A stretch of DNA of 64,000 nucleotides from positions 434,001 through 498,000 of the forward strand of contig JAFKFH010000006.1 of assembly GCA_017307375.1 (NCBI GenBank), in the 5' to 3' direction. Source of the DNA: Alphaproteobacteria bacterium (GTDB taxonomy: Bacteria > Pseudomonadota > Alphaproteobacteria > Ferrovibrionales > Ferrovibrionaceae). Each line of letters begins with the position of its first letter. The stretch's first letter is position 1. The position numbers were made by a program, and so were the translations under genes. Shown here one piece after another: positions 7,542 through 17,056 of this stretch. The notes beneath the pieces are model-generated. The model searched no databases, was not told the origin of the DNA, and saw nothing but the letters and a program-made list of their open reading frames with translations.

Positions 7542-8906
7542 ATGAGCAAGACCCGCCAGATCGCCGCCGTCATCCTCGCCGCAGGGCAGGGAACGCGCAT
7601 GAAATCCGCGTTGCCGAAGGTGCTGCACAGGTTGGCCGGCAAGCCGATGATCGGCCATGTCGCCGATGCCGTCGCACCGCTGAAGCCGGCGCGCACCATC
7701 GTCGTCACCTCGGCCGGCAACGAACGCGTCGCCGCTGCCGTTCCCGGCGCCATCGCCGCCGTCCAGGATCCGCCGCGCGGCACCGGCGACGCGGTCAGGG
7801 CGGCACGACGCGCGCTGAGGGGATTCGACGGCGACGTGCTTGTGCTCTATGGCGACGTCCCGCTGATCAGGCCGGAAACCCTGCAGGCGATGGTCAAGGC
7901 CTTACGTAGCCGCAAGGCGCCGGCAGTCGTGGTGCTTGGTTTCCGCCCGGCGGATCCTGCAGCCTATGGCCGGCTGGTGACGAACGGCGACGGCACGCTC
8001 GCCGCCATCGTCGAGTTCAAGGATGCCGACGAGCAGCAGCGCCGCATCGGCCTGTGCAATGCCGGGCTGATGGCCATCTCCGGCCAGTGGCTGGCCAAGC
8101 TGCTGGCAGGGCTGAGCGACGACAATGCCCAGAAGGAATATCTTCTGACCGATGTCGTCGCCATCGCCCGCGCCAAGGGCCAGTCCTGCATCGTCATCGA
8201 AGCCGCCGAGGCCGAGGTGATGGGCATCAACAGCCGGGCGGAACTCGCCGCCGGCGAGGCCGCGCTGCAGGACCGCTTGCGCCGTCACTGGCTGGCTGAG
8301 GGCGTTACCATGACTGATCCGTCGACGGTCTTCCTGTCGGCCGACACCCGGCTTGCCCGCGACGTCGTCATCGAGCCCAACGTCGTATTTGCACCCGGTG
8401 TTGCGGTGGGCGAGGGCGCGACGATCCGTGCCTTCTCCCATCTCGAAGGCGCATCGGTCGGCCCCGGCGCGATCATCGGCCCCTATGCGCGGCTGCGCCC
8501 CGGTGCCGTACTGGCCGCCGACGTCCATGTCGGCAATTTCGTCGAGATCAAGAATGTCGTCGTGGCCGAAGGCGCCAAGGTCAACCATCTGACCTATCTC
8601 GGCGACGGTTCGGTGGGGGCACGCGCCAATATCGGCGCCGGTACCATCACCTGCAACTACGACGGTTATGACAAGCACCGCACCGAGATCGGTGCCGGTG
8701 CCTTCATCGGCTCGAATTCGAGCCTGGTGGCCCCGGTGCGGATCGGAGCGGGTGCGATTACCGGTGCCGGCTCGGTCGTCACCCGCGACGTGCCCGACGG
8801 TGCCCTGGTGGTCGAACGCAGCCCGGCGGTGGTCAAGGCCGGATGGGCGACCGACTTCCGCGCCCGCAAGCAGGCGCGGAAATCGGCAAAGACGAAGAAC
8901 GGCTGA
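7542..8906 (+). CDS. glmU: Bifunctional GlcNAc-1-P uridyltransferase / GlcN-1-P acetyltransferase
   Basis: This 454-residue enzyme makes UDP-GlcNAc, the precursor of peptidoglycan and lipid A. The N-terminal nucleotidyltransferase domain (about 1-230) has the signature LAAGQGTRMKS and the metal site YGDVPL. The C-terminal half is a left-handed beta-helix acetyltransferase made of hexapeptide repeats, with the active-site region around NHLTYLGD and GTITCNYDG. The length is typical. Twelve bases downstream comes glmS, so two of the enzymes of the same pathway are in one operon. Confidence 0.97.
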   Translation: MSKTRQIAAVILAAGQGTRMKSALPKVLHRLAGKPMIGHVADAVAPLKPARTIVVTSAGNERVAAAVPGAIAAVQDPPRGTGDAVRAARRALRGFDGDVLVLYGDVPLIRPETLQAMVKALRSRKAPAVVVLGFRPADPAAYGRLVTNGDGTLAAIVEFKDADEQQRRIGLCNAGLMAISGQWLAKLLAGLSDDNAQKEYLLTDVVAIARAKGQSCIVIEAAEAEVMGINSRAELAAGEAALQDRLRRHWLAEGVTMTDPSTVFLSADTRLARDVVIEPNVVFAPGVAVGEGATIRAFSHLEGASVGPGAIIGPYARLRPGAVLAADVHVGNFVEIKNVVVAEGAKVNHLTYLGDGSVGARANIGAGTITCNYDGYDKHRTEIGAGAFIGSNSSLVAPVRIGAGAITGAGSVVTRDVPDGALVVERSPAVVKAGWATDFRARKQARKSAKTKNG

Positions 8907-8918
8907 GGAGGATCATCC

Positions 8919-10742
8919 ATGTGCGGCATCGTAGGCGTCCTCGGCAAGCGCGACGTCATTCCCCTGCTGGTCGACGGCCTGCGCCGTCTCGAATATCGCG
9001 GCTATGATTCCTCCGGCGTCGCCACGCTGGAGGGCGGTGCCATCCGCCGGCGCCGCGCCCAAGGCAAGATTTCGCGGCTGGAAGCCAAGCTGGCCGACGA
9101 TCCGCTGGCCGGTCCGATCGGCATCGCCCATACCCGCTGGGCCACGCACGGGGTGCCGAACGAGGTCAATGCCCACCCCCATTCGACCGGCAAGGTGGTG
9201 CTGGTCCATAACGGCATCATCGAAAACTATCGGGAACTGGCCGGCGAACTGGCCAGCCACGGCCATGTCTTCGAAAGCCAGACCGATTCGGAAGTGGCCG
9301 CCCACCTGATCAGCTATTACCTCGACCAGGGTCTGACCCCGCAGATGGCAGTGGCGACCGCCCTGAAACGGTTCCACGGCGCATTTTCGCTCGCCATCCT
9401 GTTCGCCGGTCATGATGACCTGATGATCGGGGCGCGGCTCGGCTCGCCGCTGGCGGTGGGGTTCGGCGACGGCGAGATGTTCCTTGGCTCGGACGCGCTG
9501 GCGCTGGCCCCGATGACCCAGCGCATCGCCTATCTCGAGGAGGGCGACTGGGTCGAACTGACGCGGGCCGGCGCGGTGTTCCACGACCGGACCGACGCGG
9601 TGGTCGAGCGCCAGATCAAGCAGACGGCACTGTCCGGCGCAATGATCGGCAAGGGCAACTATCCCCACTACATGCTGAAGGAAATCTACGAGCAGCCGAC
9701 CGTCATCGGCAACACGCTCAACAGCCTGCTGGAGCCGATGAGCCGGACGCTGAGCCTGCCTGCCTTGCCGTTCTCGCTGGCCGATCTGCCGAAGGTGACG
9801 ATCGTCGCCTGCGGCACATCGTTCTACGCCGGCTTGGTGGCAAAGTACTGGCTGGAGACGCTCGCCGCCTTGAATGTCGAGGTCGACATCGCCTCGGAGT
9901 TCCGCTACCGCGAGGCGCCTTTGCCGAAGGGCGGGCTCGCCCTGTTCATCTCGCAGTCCGGTGAAACCGCCGATACGCTTGCCGCATTGCGCTATGCCCG
10001 CGCCCACGGCCAGCACGTCGTCGCCGTGGTCAATGCCGCCGAAAGCTCGATGGCGCGCGAGGCCGACCTTGTGCTGCGGACGCTGGCCGGCCCCGAAATC
10101 GGCGTTGCCTCGACCAAGGCGTTCACCTGCCAGCTCGTAACCCTCGCGGCCTTCGCGCTGGCGGCTGCCAAGGAACGTGGCCGCCTGACCCCGGAACGGG
10201 ACGCGGCCCTCGCGCTCGCGCTGACCGAGGTGCCGGCGCGCGTCGCCGAAGTCCTCAACCACGACGAATCTCTGCGCAGCCTCGCCGAGCGCCTGAAGGA
10301 CGCGCGCGATATCCTCTATATCGGCCGTGGGACCGCCTATCCGATCGCCATGGAAGGCGCGCTGAAGCTCAAGGAGCTCAGCTACATCCACGCCGAGGGC
10401 TATGCCGCGGGCGAGCTGAAGCATGGTCCGATCGCCCTGATCTCCGACGACGTGCCGGTCATCGTCATCGCCCCATCAGATCCGCTGTTCGAGAAGACGG
10501 TCTCCAACATGCAGGAGGTGATGGCGCGCGGCGGCAAGGTCGTGCTGCTGTCGGACGTGTCGGGCGTCTCGCGCATCGGCGAGGGACCGATCGCCACGGT
10601 CGCCCTGCCGCCGGTCGACCCGTTCGTCGCCCCGATCCTCTACGCCATCCCGGTACAGCTGCTCTCCTATCACATCGCGGTGCTCAAGGGGACGGACGTG
10701 GACCAGCCGCGGAATCTGGCCAAGAGCGTCACGGTCGAGTAG
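8919..10742 (+). CDS. glmS: Glutamine--fructose-6-phosphate aminotransferase (isomerizing)
   Basis: The 607-residue product begins MCGIVGVLG, where Cys2 becomes the N-terminal nucleophile of the class II glutaminase domain. Two SIS sugar-isomerase domains follow (the first includes VACGTSFYAG and SQSGETADT), and the tail ends LAKSVTVE, the conserved C terminus that closes the active site. It converts fructose-6-phosphate and glutamine to glucosamine-6-phosphate, the first committed step to UDP-GlcNAc. A GAGGA site precedes the ATG. I saw no glmS ribozyme-like leader; the gene is only 12 bases after glmU. Confidence 0.97.
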   Translation: MCGIVGVLGKRDVIPLLVDGLRRLEYRGYDSSGVATLEGGAIRRRRAQGKISRLEAKLADDPLAGPIGIAHTRWATHGVPNEVNAHPHSTGKVVLVHNGIIENYRELAGELASHGHVFESQTDSEVAAHLISYYLDQGLTPQMAVATALKRFHGAFSLAILFAGHDDLMIGARLGSPLAVGFGDGEMFLGSDALALAPMTQRIAYLEEGDWVELTRAGAVFHDRTDAVVERQIKQTALSGAMIGKGNYPHYMLKEIYEQPTVIGNTLNSLLEPMSRTLSLPALPFSLADLPKVTIVACGTSFYAGLVAKYWLETLAALNVEVDIASEFRYREAPLPKGGLALFISQSGETADTLAALRYARAHGQHVVAVVNAAESSMAREADLVLRTLAGPEIGVASTKAFTCQLVTLAAFALAAAKERGRLTPERDAALALALTEVPARVAEVLNHDESLRSLAERLKDARDILYIGRGTAYPIAMEGALKLKELSYIHAEGYAAGELKHGPIALISDDVPVIVIAPSDPLFEKTVSNMQEVMARGGKVVLLSDVSGVSRIGEGPIATVALPPVDPFVAPILYAIPVQLLSYHIAVLKGTDVDQPRNLAKSVTVE

Positions 10743-10746
10743 GCCG

Positions 10747-12153
10747 TCAGAACGATGTGCGCTCCTCCTGGTGCCCGCCACCCAGAGCCCGATATAGATT
10801 GATCGCGTTCTCGAGGCGGGCCCGCCGCGCATCGACAAGCTGCTGCTCGGCCGCAAACAGGCCGCGTTCGGCATCGAGCATGTCGAGATAGCCGATGCTG
10901 CCGGCCTGATAGCGCGTGGTCGTCAGGGCCAGCCGCGAGGCTTCGCCGTCGCGGATCTGGATGCGGACGGCCAGATCTCTTTCAAGCAAGGTCTGACCGG
11001 CCAGGACATCGGCGACTTCGCGGAAGGCTACCTGAATGGCCTTCTCGTACTCGGCCAGGGCCAGGTCCTTCCGGACGCGCGCGAGCGCAAGATTGGCTTC
11101 ATTGCGACCCGCATCGAAGATCGGCAGGCTCACCTGCGGCGCGAACTGCCAGGCGCCGCTCTGGGCGTTGAACAGCTTGCCGAAACTGTCGGAGGCCAGG
11201 CCACCCATCGCCGTAAGTCTTATCGACGGGAAGAAGGCGGCGCGAGCGGCGCCGATCTGGGCGTTGGCCGCCTTCAGTCTTTCCTCGGCAGCGAGGATGT
11301 CGGGGCGGAACGTCAGCAGATCCGAGGGCAAACCTGGTTCTATGCCCCCCCAGCGATCGTCGAGCTGCGCTTCCGGCAACGGGGCGGGCAGGTCCGTGTA
11401 CCCGGTCAGCAGCGCAAGCGAATGACGCGCCCGCGACTGCGCCAGTTGTTGCTCGACGATATCGGCTTCGGCCGGGCCGATCAGCGACTGCGCCTGCCGC
11501 AGGTCCAGCGTGGAAGCCAGGCCGGCCCGCTCCCGCTGCGCCGTGAGATCGACGCTTGCGGTCCGCGATGCCAGGGTTCGCCGTGCCAACGCCAGCCTCG
11601 TCGCCGACGTACGCTCCAGGACATGTGCCCGCGCGACTTCGGCCGCCAGGCTGATTTCGGCGGCGCGCCGTGCCTGCTCGGTACCGAGATACTCGTGGAG
11701 GGCGGCGTCGGAAAGGCTTTTGACGCGACCGAAGAAGTCCAGTTCGTAGGCGGAAAGCGCCATCCCGAACTGATCGGAATAGGCACCGCCGGCGGCGCGT
11801 GGCCTTGTCGTTGTGGCTTCGAGATTGATGGCCGGCCATCGCGATGCCGACTGGCCCGCATAGAGCGCGCGCGCCTCCTCCACCCGCAAGGCGGCGACGC
11901 GGAGGTCGCGATTGTTTGCCAGTGCGGCAGCGATCAGGACCTGCAGATGCGGATCGGTGAAGTAGCTTCGCCAGCCCGTCTGGCGCCAGTCTCCGGCCGT
12001 GCGGGACGATTGCGTTTCCGATGGATAGCTCAGCGGTATCGGCGCCCGCGGTCGAAGATACTCGGGCACAAGGTTGCAGCCCGCCGCCAGCAGCGACAGG
12101 ACACCGGCCAGCACTATCCGGATGACTGCAGGGGGGACGTGGCGACCGCGCAT
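10747..12153 (-). CDS. Outer-membrane efflux channel lipoprotein (NodT/OMF family)
   Basis: A 468-residue TolC-type outer-membrane factor with a lipoprotein signal (LLAAGC, Cys about residue 26). It carries the family landmarks: PEYLRPRAPIP after the lipid anchor, WRSYFTDPHLQ, repeated long helices, and the internal repeat PSDLLTFRPDI. Such trimers form the exit duct of tripartite exporters. It is the last gene of a four-gene minus-strand operon with an ABC permease, ATPase and adaptor, only 2 bases after the adaptor gene, so this system encodes its own channel. Confidence 0.92.
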   Translation of the reverse strand: MRGRHVPPAVIRIVLAGVLSLLAAGCNLVPEYLRPRAPIPLSYPSETQSSRTAGDWRQTGWRSYFTDPHLQVLIAAALANNRDLRVAALRVEEARALYAGQSASRWPAINLEATTTRPRAAGGAYSDQFGMALSAYELDFFGRVKSLSDAALHEYLGTEQARRAAEISLAAEVARAHVLERTSATRLALARRTLASRTASVDLTAQRERAGLASTLDLRQAQSLIGPAEADIVEQQLAQSRARHSLALLTGYTDLPAPLPEAQLDDRWGGIEPGLPSDLLTFRPDILAAEERLKAANAQIGAARAAFFPSIRLTAMGGLASDSFGKLFNAQSGAWQFAPQVSLPIFDAGRNEANLALARVRKDLALAEYEKAIQVAFREVADVLAGQTLLERDLAVRIQIRDGEASRLALTTTRYQAGSIGYLDMLDAERGLFAAEQQLVDARRARLENAINLYRALGGGHQEERTSF

Positions 12154-12155
12154 GT

Positions 12156-13112
12156 TCAGCCCCTCTCCTCCGTCGGGCTCGCGTCGGTCGGCGACGACCG
12201 GGGTTCGAACTTCGCAAGCCCGCGTTGCCCGATGCGGTAGCGCCCGGCCGGCAGCGAGACGACGACCTCGACGACGCGCTCGTCGACGCGTTGCTGGGTA
12301 TCCGTAGGATCGATTCGGCGTTGGCCGAGTATCTCGCCGATCCGCAGGATCTCGCCTGTTATCGGCGCCGGATCGCCGTCAAGCGTGATCGTGGCGCGCT
12401 GGCCGACGGCAATATTTCTTAGCGCACGCTCCTCGACATCGACCCGCAGCAGAAACGGGGCATGCGGCACAAGGGTGAACAGCGTCGATACCTGCAATGT
12501 CGAAGCCCCCGTGCCGGGCCGTGCCTGCGAGCGGACGATCCTCCCATCCACCGGCGAGCGGATCTCGCGCTGACTGACCTCCATCGCAGCCGTCGCCACG
12601 CGCGCTTCGGCAAGCCTTATGGCCGCATCGTGCGCCACCGTCTCGGCCACCGCTTCGTCAAGGCGGCTCTGCGCTTCGTCGAATATCTTGGCCGCTTCGG
12701 CGCCGCCACGCCGCAGACCGTCCAGTCGATTGCGTTCCCGCCGGCTGGCGGCAAGGCGAACCTTGATCCCCGCGCCGCGGGCCCTGACCTCGGCCAGGGC
12801 CGCGTTCGCCTCGGCAAGCGCGGTCTGTGCGGCGCGATCATCCTGCCTGGCCAGCAGGTCACCCGCGCGCACCTCCACGCCCTCGGTGACGAAGACTTCC
12901 GCGATCACGCCGTCGCGCTGGGCCGCGATCTGAATCATGCCGCCTTCGACGTCGATGCGACCGCGACCGGCCGCGACGACACGCTCGGGCCCTGGTGATG
13001 CCGTCGGCGTCGCCGGCGATTCCTTGCCGGCAACCAGATGTCCCAGCCCGGCGGCAACCAGCGTGGCGACGCCAAGTGTGGCGAAGAAGAGCGAGTACTT
13101 GAGTTTTGACAT
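12156..13112 (-). CDS. HlyD-family periplasmic adaptor (DevB-like)
   Basis: The 318-residue protein has one N-terminal membrane anchor (LFFATLGVATLVAAGLGHL), then a lipoyl half-motif around DGVIAEVFVTEGVEVRAGD, a long coiled-coil hairpin (about residues 100-185, rich in Ala, Arg and Glu) and the matching half IRSPVDGRIVRSQARPG. This is the layout of membrane fusion proteins that link an ABC exporter in the inner membrane to a TolC-like channel. Its neighbours, a DevC-like permease and DevA-like ATPase, put it in the DevB-type group known from export of lipids and metabolites. The substrate is unknown here. Confidence 0.9.
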   Translation of the reverse strand: MSKLKYSLFFATLGVATLVAAGLGHLVAGKESPATPTASPGPERVVAAGRGRIDVEGGMIQIAAQRDGVIAEVFVTEGVEVRAGDLLARQDDRAAQTALAEANAALAEVRARGAGIKVRLAASRRERNRLDGLRRGGAEAAKIFDEAQSRLDEAVAETVAHDAAIRLAEARVATAAMEVSQREIRSPVDGRIVRSQARPGTGASTLQVSTLFTLVPHAPFLLRVDVEERALRNIAVGQRATITLDGDPAPITGEILRIGEILGQRRIDPTDTQQRVDERVVEVVVSLPAGRYRIGQRGLAKFEPRSSPTDASPTEERG

Positions 13113-13132
13113 CTTGATACTGCAGGATTTCG

Positions 13133-13855
13133 TTACTGGCGTGAATTCGGCCGCTCGTCACCGACGAGCCGACCGTCCTCAATGCGAAGGATCCGGTCTG
13201 CGAAGGGCAGCAACCGGCTATCGTGCGTGACGCATAGAACAGCCGCGCCGCGATCGTGTGCGACATGGCGCAGGAGGCGCGTGACGATCTCGCCGTTGCC
13301 GCGATCGAGCGCCGATGTGGGTTCGTCGGCAAACAGGATCGCCGGTTGCTTGGCGAGTGCCCGGGCAATGGCGACACGCTGCTTCTCTCCGCCCGACAAT
13401 GCCGACGGTTTCAGGTGCAGCCGGCCATCCAGCCCGACTTCGGAAAGCGCCGAGCGGGCACGCTTGTCGATCTCCCGCCCTGGCACGCCCACCAGGTCGA
13501 GCACGAGCCTGACCTGATCGAGGGCGCTGAGGGCGCCGAACAGGTTGAAGCCCTGGAAGACGAACCCGCAATGGCGGAGCCGGATATCGTTCAGCCCGTC
13601 TTCGTCGAGACCGGCCAGCGGGGTACCCAGAATGCTGACGGATCCGGTGTCGGGCCGTGACAGCCCGGCCAGCATTGCCATCAGGGTGGACTTTCCCGAG
13701 CCGGAAGGCCCCATCAGCAAGGTTAGCTCGCCCTGGTGAATCGTCAGGTCGATTCCCTTCAGGATTTCCATGCGGGCTGTGCCGTCGCCGTATGACTTGC
13801 GGACGCCCTCGGCCCGAACGGCAGGCGGCGGCTGGTTGGACATGCTTTTGGTCAT
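13133..13855 (-). CDS. ABC exporter ATP-binding protein (DevA/LolD-like)
   Basis: A 240-residue ATPase of the MacB/LolD/DevA group. Walker A is GPSGSGKST, the Q-loop lies in CGFVFQGFN, the signature is LSGGEKQR, and Walker B is ILFADEPTSALD. The start is either MTKSMSNQ at 13855, 2 bases after the permease stop, or MSNQ at 13843. A longer frame to 14062 would lie inside the permease gene and is rejected. It should energise the permease encoded just upstream. Confidence 0.93.
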   Translation of the reverse strand: MTKSMSNQPPPAVRAEGVRKSYGDGTARMEILKGIDLTIHQGELTLLMGPSGSGKSTLMAMLAGLSRPDTGSVSILGTPLAGLDEDGLNDIRLRHCGFVFQGFNLFGALSALDQVRLVLDLVGVPGREIDKRARSALSEVGLDGRLHLKPSALSGGEKQRVAIARALAKQPAILFADEPTSALDRGNGEIVTRLLRHVAHDRGAAVLCVTHDSRLLPFADRILRIEDGRLVGDERPNSRQ

Positions 13856-13857
13856 GG

Positions 13858-14985
13858 TCAACGCAGCAGATCGGCGGGTTCGCTGCGGTAGAGAACCGAG
13901 AGGGAAAGCAATCCCGACATGCCGGCGATCAGGGCAACGAACAAGGCGGTTGGCAGGCTGATCCACCAGGGCAGGGACAGCGGGATGCCGGCGGTCCAGG
14001 CAAGGGCGGCAAGCGCGGCCGCAGCAACGGCCATCAGCACGATACCCGCCAGCGCCACCCACAGCGATTGCTCGAGGACAATCCCCCGCAGCCTGGCAAC
14101 CTCGATCCCGAGCGCCCGCAAGGCGGCATATTCCTTCAGCGACGCGGTGATGGCGCCGCGCAGGGTCTGGCTGGTCACTCCGATGCCGACGAACATGGCG
14201 AGCAGCATCGAGAAGGCAAACGAGGTGCCCGACCCCGATTCTTCAAGCCAGAACTGTGCCGACCGGAAGATGAGTTCATTGGGCTCGGCGATGTCGTAGG
14301 CCTGGGTTCCGCCATTCGACTTCAGGTCGTCGCGCACGGACTCGCGATCGAACTGCGGATCCAGTTTCAGCAGAAAATAGGGCGGGCCGTATCCGCTCCA
14401 GTCCTGGTTGAGATGTCGCAGCGTCGCCTGCGATGCGAAGACAAGCGGCATGACGTTGCTGCGGAAGCTGCGCACGAATCCGCCTATCGTGACCTTGATG
14501 CCCGAAATCTCCGCCGTGCTTCCGACCCTGGCGCCGAGCTTCTCGGCATCGGTGCGATCGATGACGACCGTGTCCGGCCGGGCAAGGATGGCAAGCGTCT
14601 CGGGCGCGAATCCCTCCATCTCGCTCAGCGAACCCTGCTGGACCCCGACCCCGATCACCATCACGCTTTGCCGCTTGCCATCGCCGGTGCGCCATTCGCC
14701 CTGGCCAAGCCCCATCTCCTGGACATCCAGGACGGCAGGATGAGCCCAGAAACGACCCTCGTTGCGGGCGGCGACGATCGTCGACTGTTCCCAGCTCGAG
14801 ACGTTTGGTGCGGTGACCCACAGATCGGCGCGCGCGCGCCTGATCGGTAGCGTGAACGAGTCGAGCTGACCCAGCAGCAGCCCGACCTGGATCAGCATCA
14901 GCAGGCCCGAGAAGGCGAGAGTAAGGATTGCGGCGACGAACCGCCTCCAGTCGTAGAGAAGGCTCTGACGGGCCAAGGAAACCAA
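13858..14985 (-). CDS. ABC exporter permease (DevC/FtsX-like)
   Basis: The 375-residue membrane protein has an N-terminal transmembrane helix (VAAILTLAFSGLLMLIQVGL), a large periplasmic domain of about 200 residues (ADLWVTAPNVSSWEQS onward), then three further C-terminal membrane helices. This is the MacB/FtsX-type topology of DevC proteins. With the ATPase, adaptor and outer-membrane channel it forms a complete tripartite type I-like exporter. It is the first gene of the minus-strand operon; its promoter should lie in the 222-base divergent gap up to 15207. Confidence 0.9.
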   Translation of the reverse strand: MVSLARQSLLYDWRRFVAAILTLAFSGLLMLIQVGLLLGQLDSFTLPIRRARADLWVTAPNVSSWEQSTIVAARNEGRFWAHPAVLDVQEMGLGQGEWRTGDGKRQSVMVIGVGVQQGSLSEMEGFAPETLAILARPDTVVIDRTDAEKLGARVGSTAEISGIKVTIGGFVRSFRSNVMPLVFASQATLRHLNQDWSGYGPPYFLLKLDPQFDRESVRDDLKSNGGTQAYDIAEPNELIFRSAQFWLEESGSGTSFAFSMLLAMFVGIGVTSQTLRGAITASLKEYAALRALGIEVARLRGIVLEQSLWVALAGIVLMAVAAAALAALAWTAGIPLSLPWWISLPTALFVALIAGMSGLLSLSVLYRSEPADLLR

Positions 14986-15207
14986 GGATCTGTCCTCCAG
15001 TCGCGATCGGCTGACCGATCGCCCGACGCCATGAAGAATCTGTGGGTCGGCCGTCGACGACTGATCAATGACCTTGGCTGATAGCGGTCGTGGGGCTGGC
15101 CGACTTCACGTTGATCCCGGCTCCACCAAATCTGCACGGTGCGATGCGAGACCAGGACCACCCGGCAGATCGTGCCGGCTCCCTTTCTGGTTTATGGAAA
15201 CGCAGAC

Positions 15208-16368
15208 ATGACGACAGTTCTGGTTACTGGTGCGACCGGGTTCATCGGCGGTGCGGCGCTCGCACAAGGATTGTCCGGCGGCTTGGCGGACCGCTGGCTC
15301 TGCCTCGTCCGCGCGCCGGACCTCGGGCAGGCCGAGCAGCGCCTGTTCGGGAATCTTGCGCGCTTCATGGGAGCCGAGGATGCGCGACAGGCTCTCGCCG
15401 ATCGTGTCACCGTCATTCCCGCCGACCTGGCCGGTCTCGCCTCCATCGAGAGCGCTGAACTGGACGACGTAACTCATATCCTGCACCTCGCGGCCGATAC
15501 GTCGTTTCGCGCCCGAGGCAATTGCCATCTCGTCAACGTGGGCGGGACGCGTGCTCTGGCATCGCGTGCGCGTCGAATGAGGAAACTGTCGCGTTTCGTC
15601 TATGGCGGTACCGCAATGATCTGCGGTGCCAACCCGCCGCCGCTCGTCGTCGAGTCCGACTATCCATCGTCGTCCGTCGAGCATCTCGTCTCGTATACAA
15701 GCAGCAAGGTCGAAGCGGAAAGGATGCTGCGGACCGAATTCGGCGATCTGCCGATAGTCGTGGCGCGGCCGTCGATCGTGACGGGTCACAGCGTCCTCGG
15801 TTGCCGGCCGAGCGGCAGCATCTTCTGGATGTTCCGGGCCGGTGACCGTCTGCGTCTCGTTTCGGGCGATATCGCAGGTGGCATCGATGTGGTGCCGGTC
15901 GACTGGGCCGCCGACATGATGCTCGGCCTGCTGTTCAAACCGATGCTCGCATACGATGTCTATCACCTGTCGGCCGGCGTCGCCCGCTGCACCAGCTGGA
16001 ACGAACTCGCCGGCGCGTTCCAGCGGTGTGATGCGGCTGGCGGGCCGCGTCGGTACACCGAGTTCAAATCCGGCGACCGGCAATTGCTCCGGACCCGCTT
16101 CGAGCGGGCGTTCGGGCTCGACACCGCCCTGCAGACCGCGATGATGCGGGCGATGCGCGCCTATTACGAGTTTGGCGCGCTCGGCGTGGTTTTCTCCAAC
16201 GATCGCCTGGTGTCTGAAGGGTTTCGCCTACCCCCTTCGCTACCTTCCTATCTCGATACCTGCCTTGCCCAACCGGCCGGCTTGTCGATCATCGATCAGT
16301 TTGCGGATGACGTCGGCATGTTCGATGCAGCGGGCGAGACGTTGCTGCGTGTGCGTCCCGCCGCATGA
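15208..16368 (+). CDS. Extended SDR / thioester-reductase-like NAD(P)-binding protein
   Basis: A 386-residue Rossmann protein starting MTTVLVTGATGFIGG, with the nucleotide-binding TGATGFIG motif at residues 7-14. Downstream features fit the male-sterility/thioester-reductase branch of extended SDRs: LHLAADTSFRA, the YTSSKVEAE segment that supplies the catalytic Tyr and Lys, and VARPSIVTGHS. Members reduce acyl thioesters to aldehydes or alcohols, or act on sugars and quinones. No acyl carrier or adenylation domain is attached. It is divergent from a DevBCA-like exporter, and its stop overlaps the start of an SMR transporter. Confidence 0.75.
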   Translation: MTTVLVTGATGFIGGAALAQGLSGGLADRWLCLVRAPDLGQAEQRLFGNLARFMGAEDARQALADRVTVIPADLAGLASIESAELDDVTHILHLAADTSFRARGNCHLVNVGGTRALASRARRMRKLSRFVYGGTAMICGANPPPLVVESDYPSSSVEHLVSYTSSKVEAERMLRTEFGDLPIVVARPSIVTGHSVLGCRPSGSIFWMFRAGDRLRLVSGDIAGGIDVVPVDWAADMMLGLLFKPMLAYDVYHLSAGVARCTSWNELAGAFQRCDAAGGPRRYTEFKSGDRQLLRTRFERAFGLDTALQTAMMRAMRAYYEFGALGVVFSNDRLVSEGFRLPPSLPSYLDTCLAQPAGLSIIDQFADDVGMFDAAGETLLRVRPAA

Positions 16369-16706
16369 GCAACGTCCTGTCGTTTGCCCTCCTCGGTGCG
16401 GCGATTCTGGCCGAGGTGGTCGCGACCCTGTCGCTCAAGGCGTCGGCGGGCATGACGCGGCCCGGGCCGATGGTGCTGGTGGTCGGCGGCTACGGGCTTG
16501 CATTCTGGCTGCTTTCCCTATCGCTCGAACGCTTCCCCATCGCGCTGGTCTATTCGATCTGGTGCGGCCTGGGCATGGTGGGGGCCGCAGTCGGCGGATG
16601 GTGGCTGTTCGGCCAGACGCTCGGTGCCTCGGCTCTCCTGGGCGTTGTGCTCATCACCGGCGGTGTGGCGGTACTGGCGCAGGCGATGGGCGTCGCGCCT
16701 GCGTGA
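16365..16706 (+). CDS. Small multidrug resistance (SMR) family transporter
   Basis: A 113-residue protein with four predicted membrane helices, the size and topology of EmrE-like SMR proteins. The essential membrane Glu is seen in helix 1 (AAILAEVVATLSLKAS, about residue 17). The helix 3 region YSIWCGLGMVGAAVG and the loop WWLFGQTL are typical. Members exchange cationic compounds or guanidinium, or in some branches move lipid-linked substrates, for protons. The ATGA overlap with the SDR gene indicates translational coupling, so the two probably serve one pathway. Confidence 0.88.
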   Translation: MSNVLSFALLGAAILAEVVATLSLKASAGMTRPGPMVLVVGGYGLAFWLLSLSLERFPIALVYSIWCGLGMVGAAVGGWWLFGQTLGASALLGVVLITGGVAVLAQAMGVAPA

Positions 16707-17056
16707 TGGCGTCGGCCACCATACTGCGGAGATGTCAGTTTTCTAGGAATTTGGACCTTGAATAAAGCTCGTGACATGCCGCGACTGATGGCCGCAGCCG
16801 GGCAATTCTTGCCTGCTGCCGTGTCCATTTTGCCGAATGGGAAGAACCCGGTTGCAACCCGGCCAAAGGTTCCCTGGGGCTTCGTTGTCGGCACGATCGT
16901 TGCTTCTCTCGCGTGTCCGGCCAGTCGCGACCGTGTCGAATACGCGCGACGGAATTTCCGGTGATCAGGATGCTGCGGATGGCGAGAACGCCGGCGTAGT
17001 TCGCCGGGCGGTGTCGCAGTCGTATGGCGCCGTCGAACGAAGCGCGGGGAACGACG
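16707..17056 (+). other. Intergenic region, nothing assigned
   Basis: About 350 bases between the SMR gene and the glycosyltransferase. A 68-codon frame beginning with TTG at 16758 is open here, but it lacks a ribosome site and any recognisable motif, so I do not call it. No terminator hairpin or convincing promoter was found. Confidence 0.5.

Noticed and set aside
8907-8918. A glmS ribozyme or riboswitch before glmS
   Set aside because: Only 12 bases separate glmU and glmS, leaving no room for such an element.
16758-16964. A 68-codon frame in the gap before the glycosyltransferase
   Set aside because: TTG start, no ribosome site and no recognised motif.
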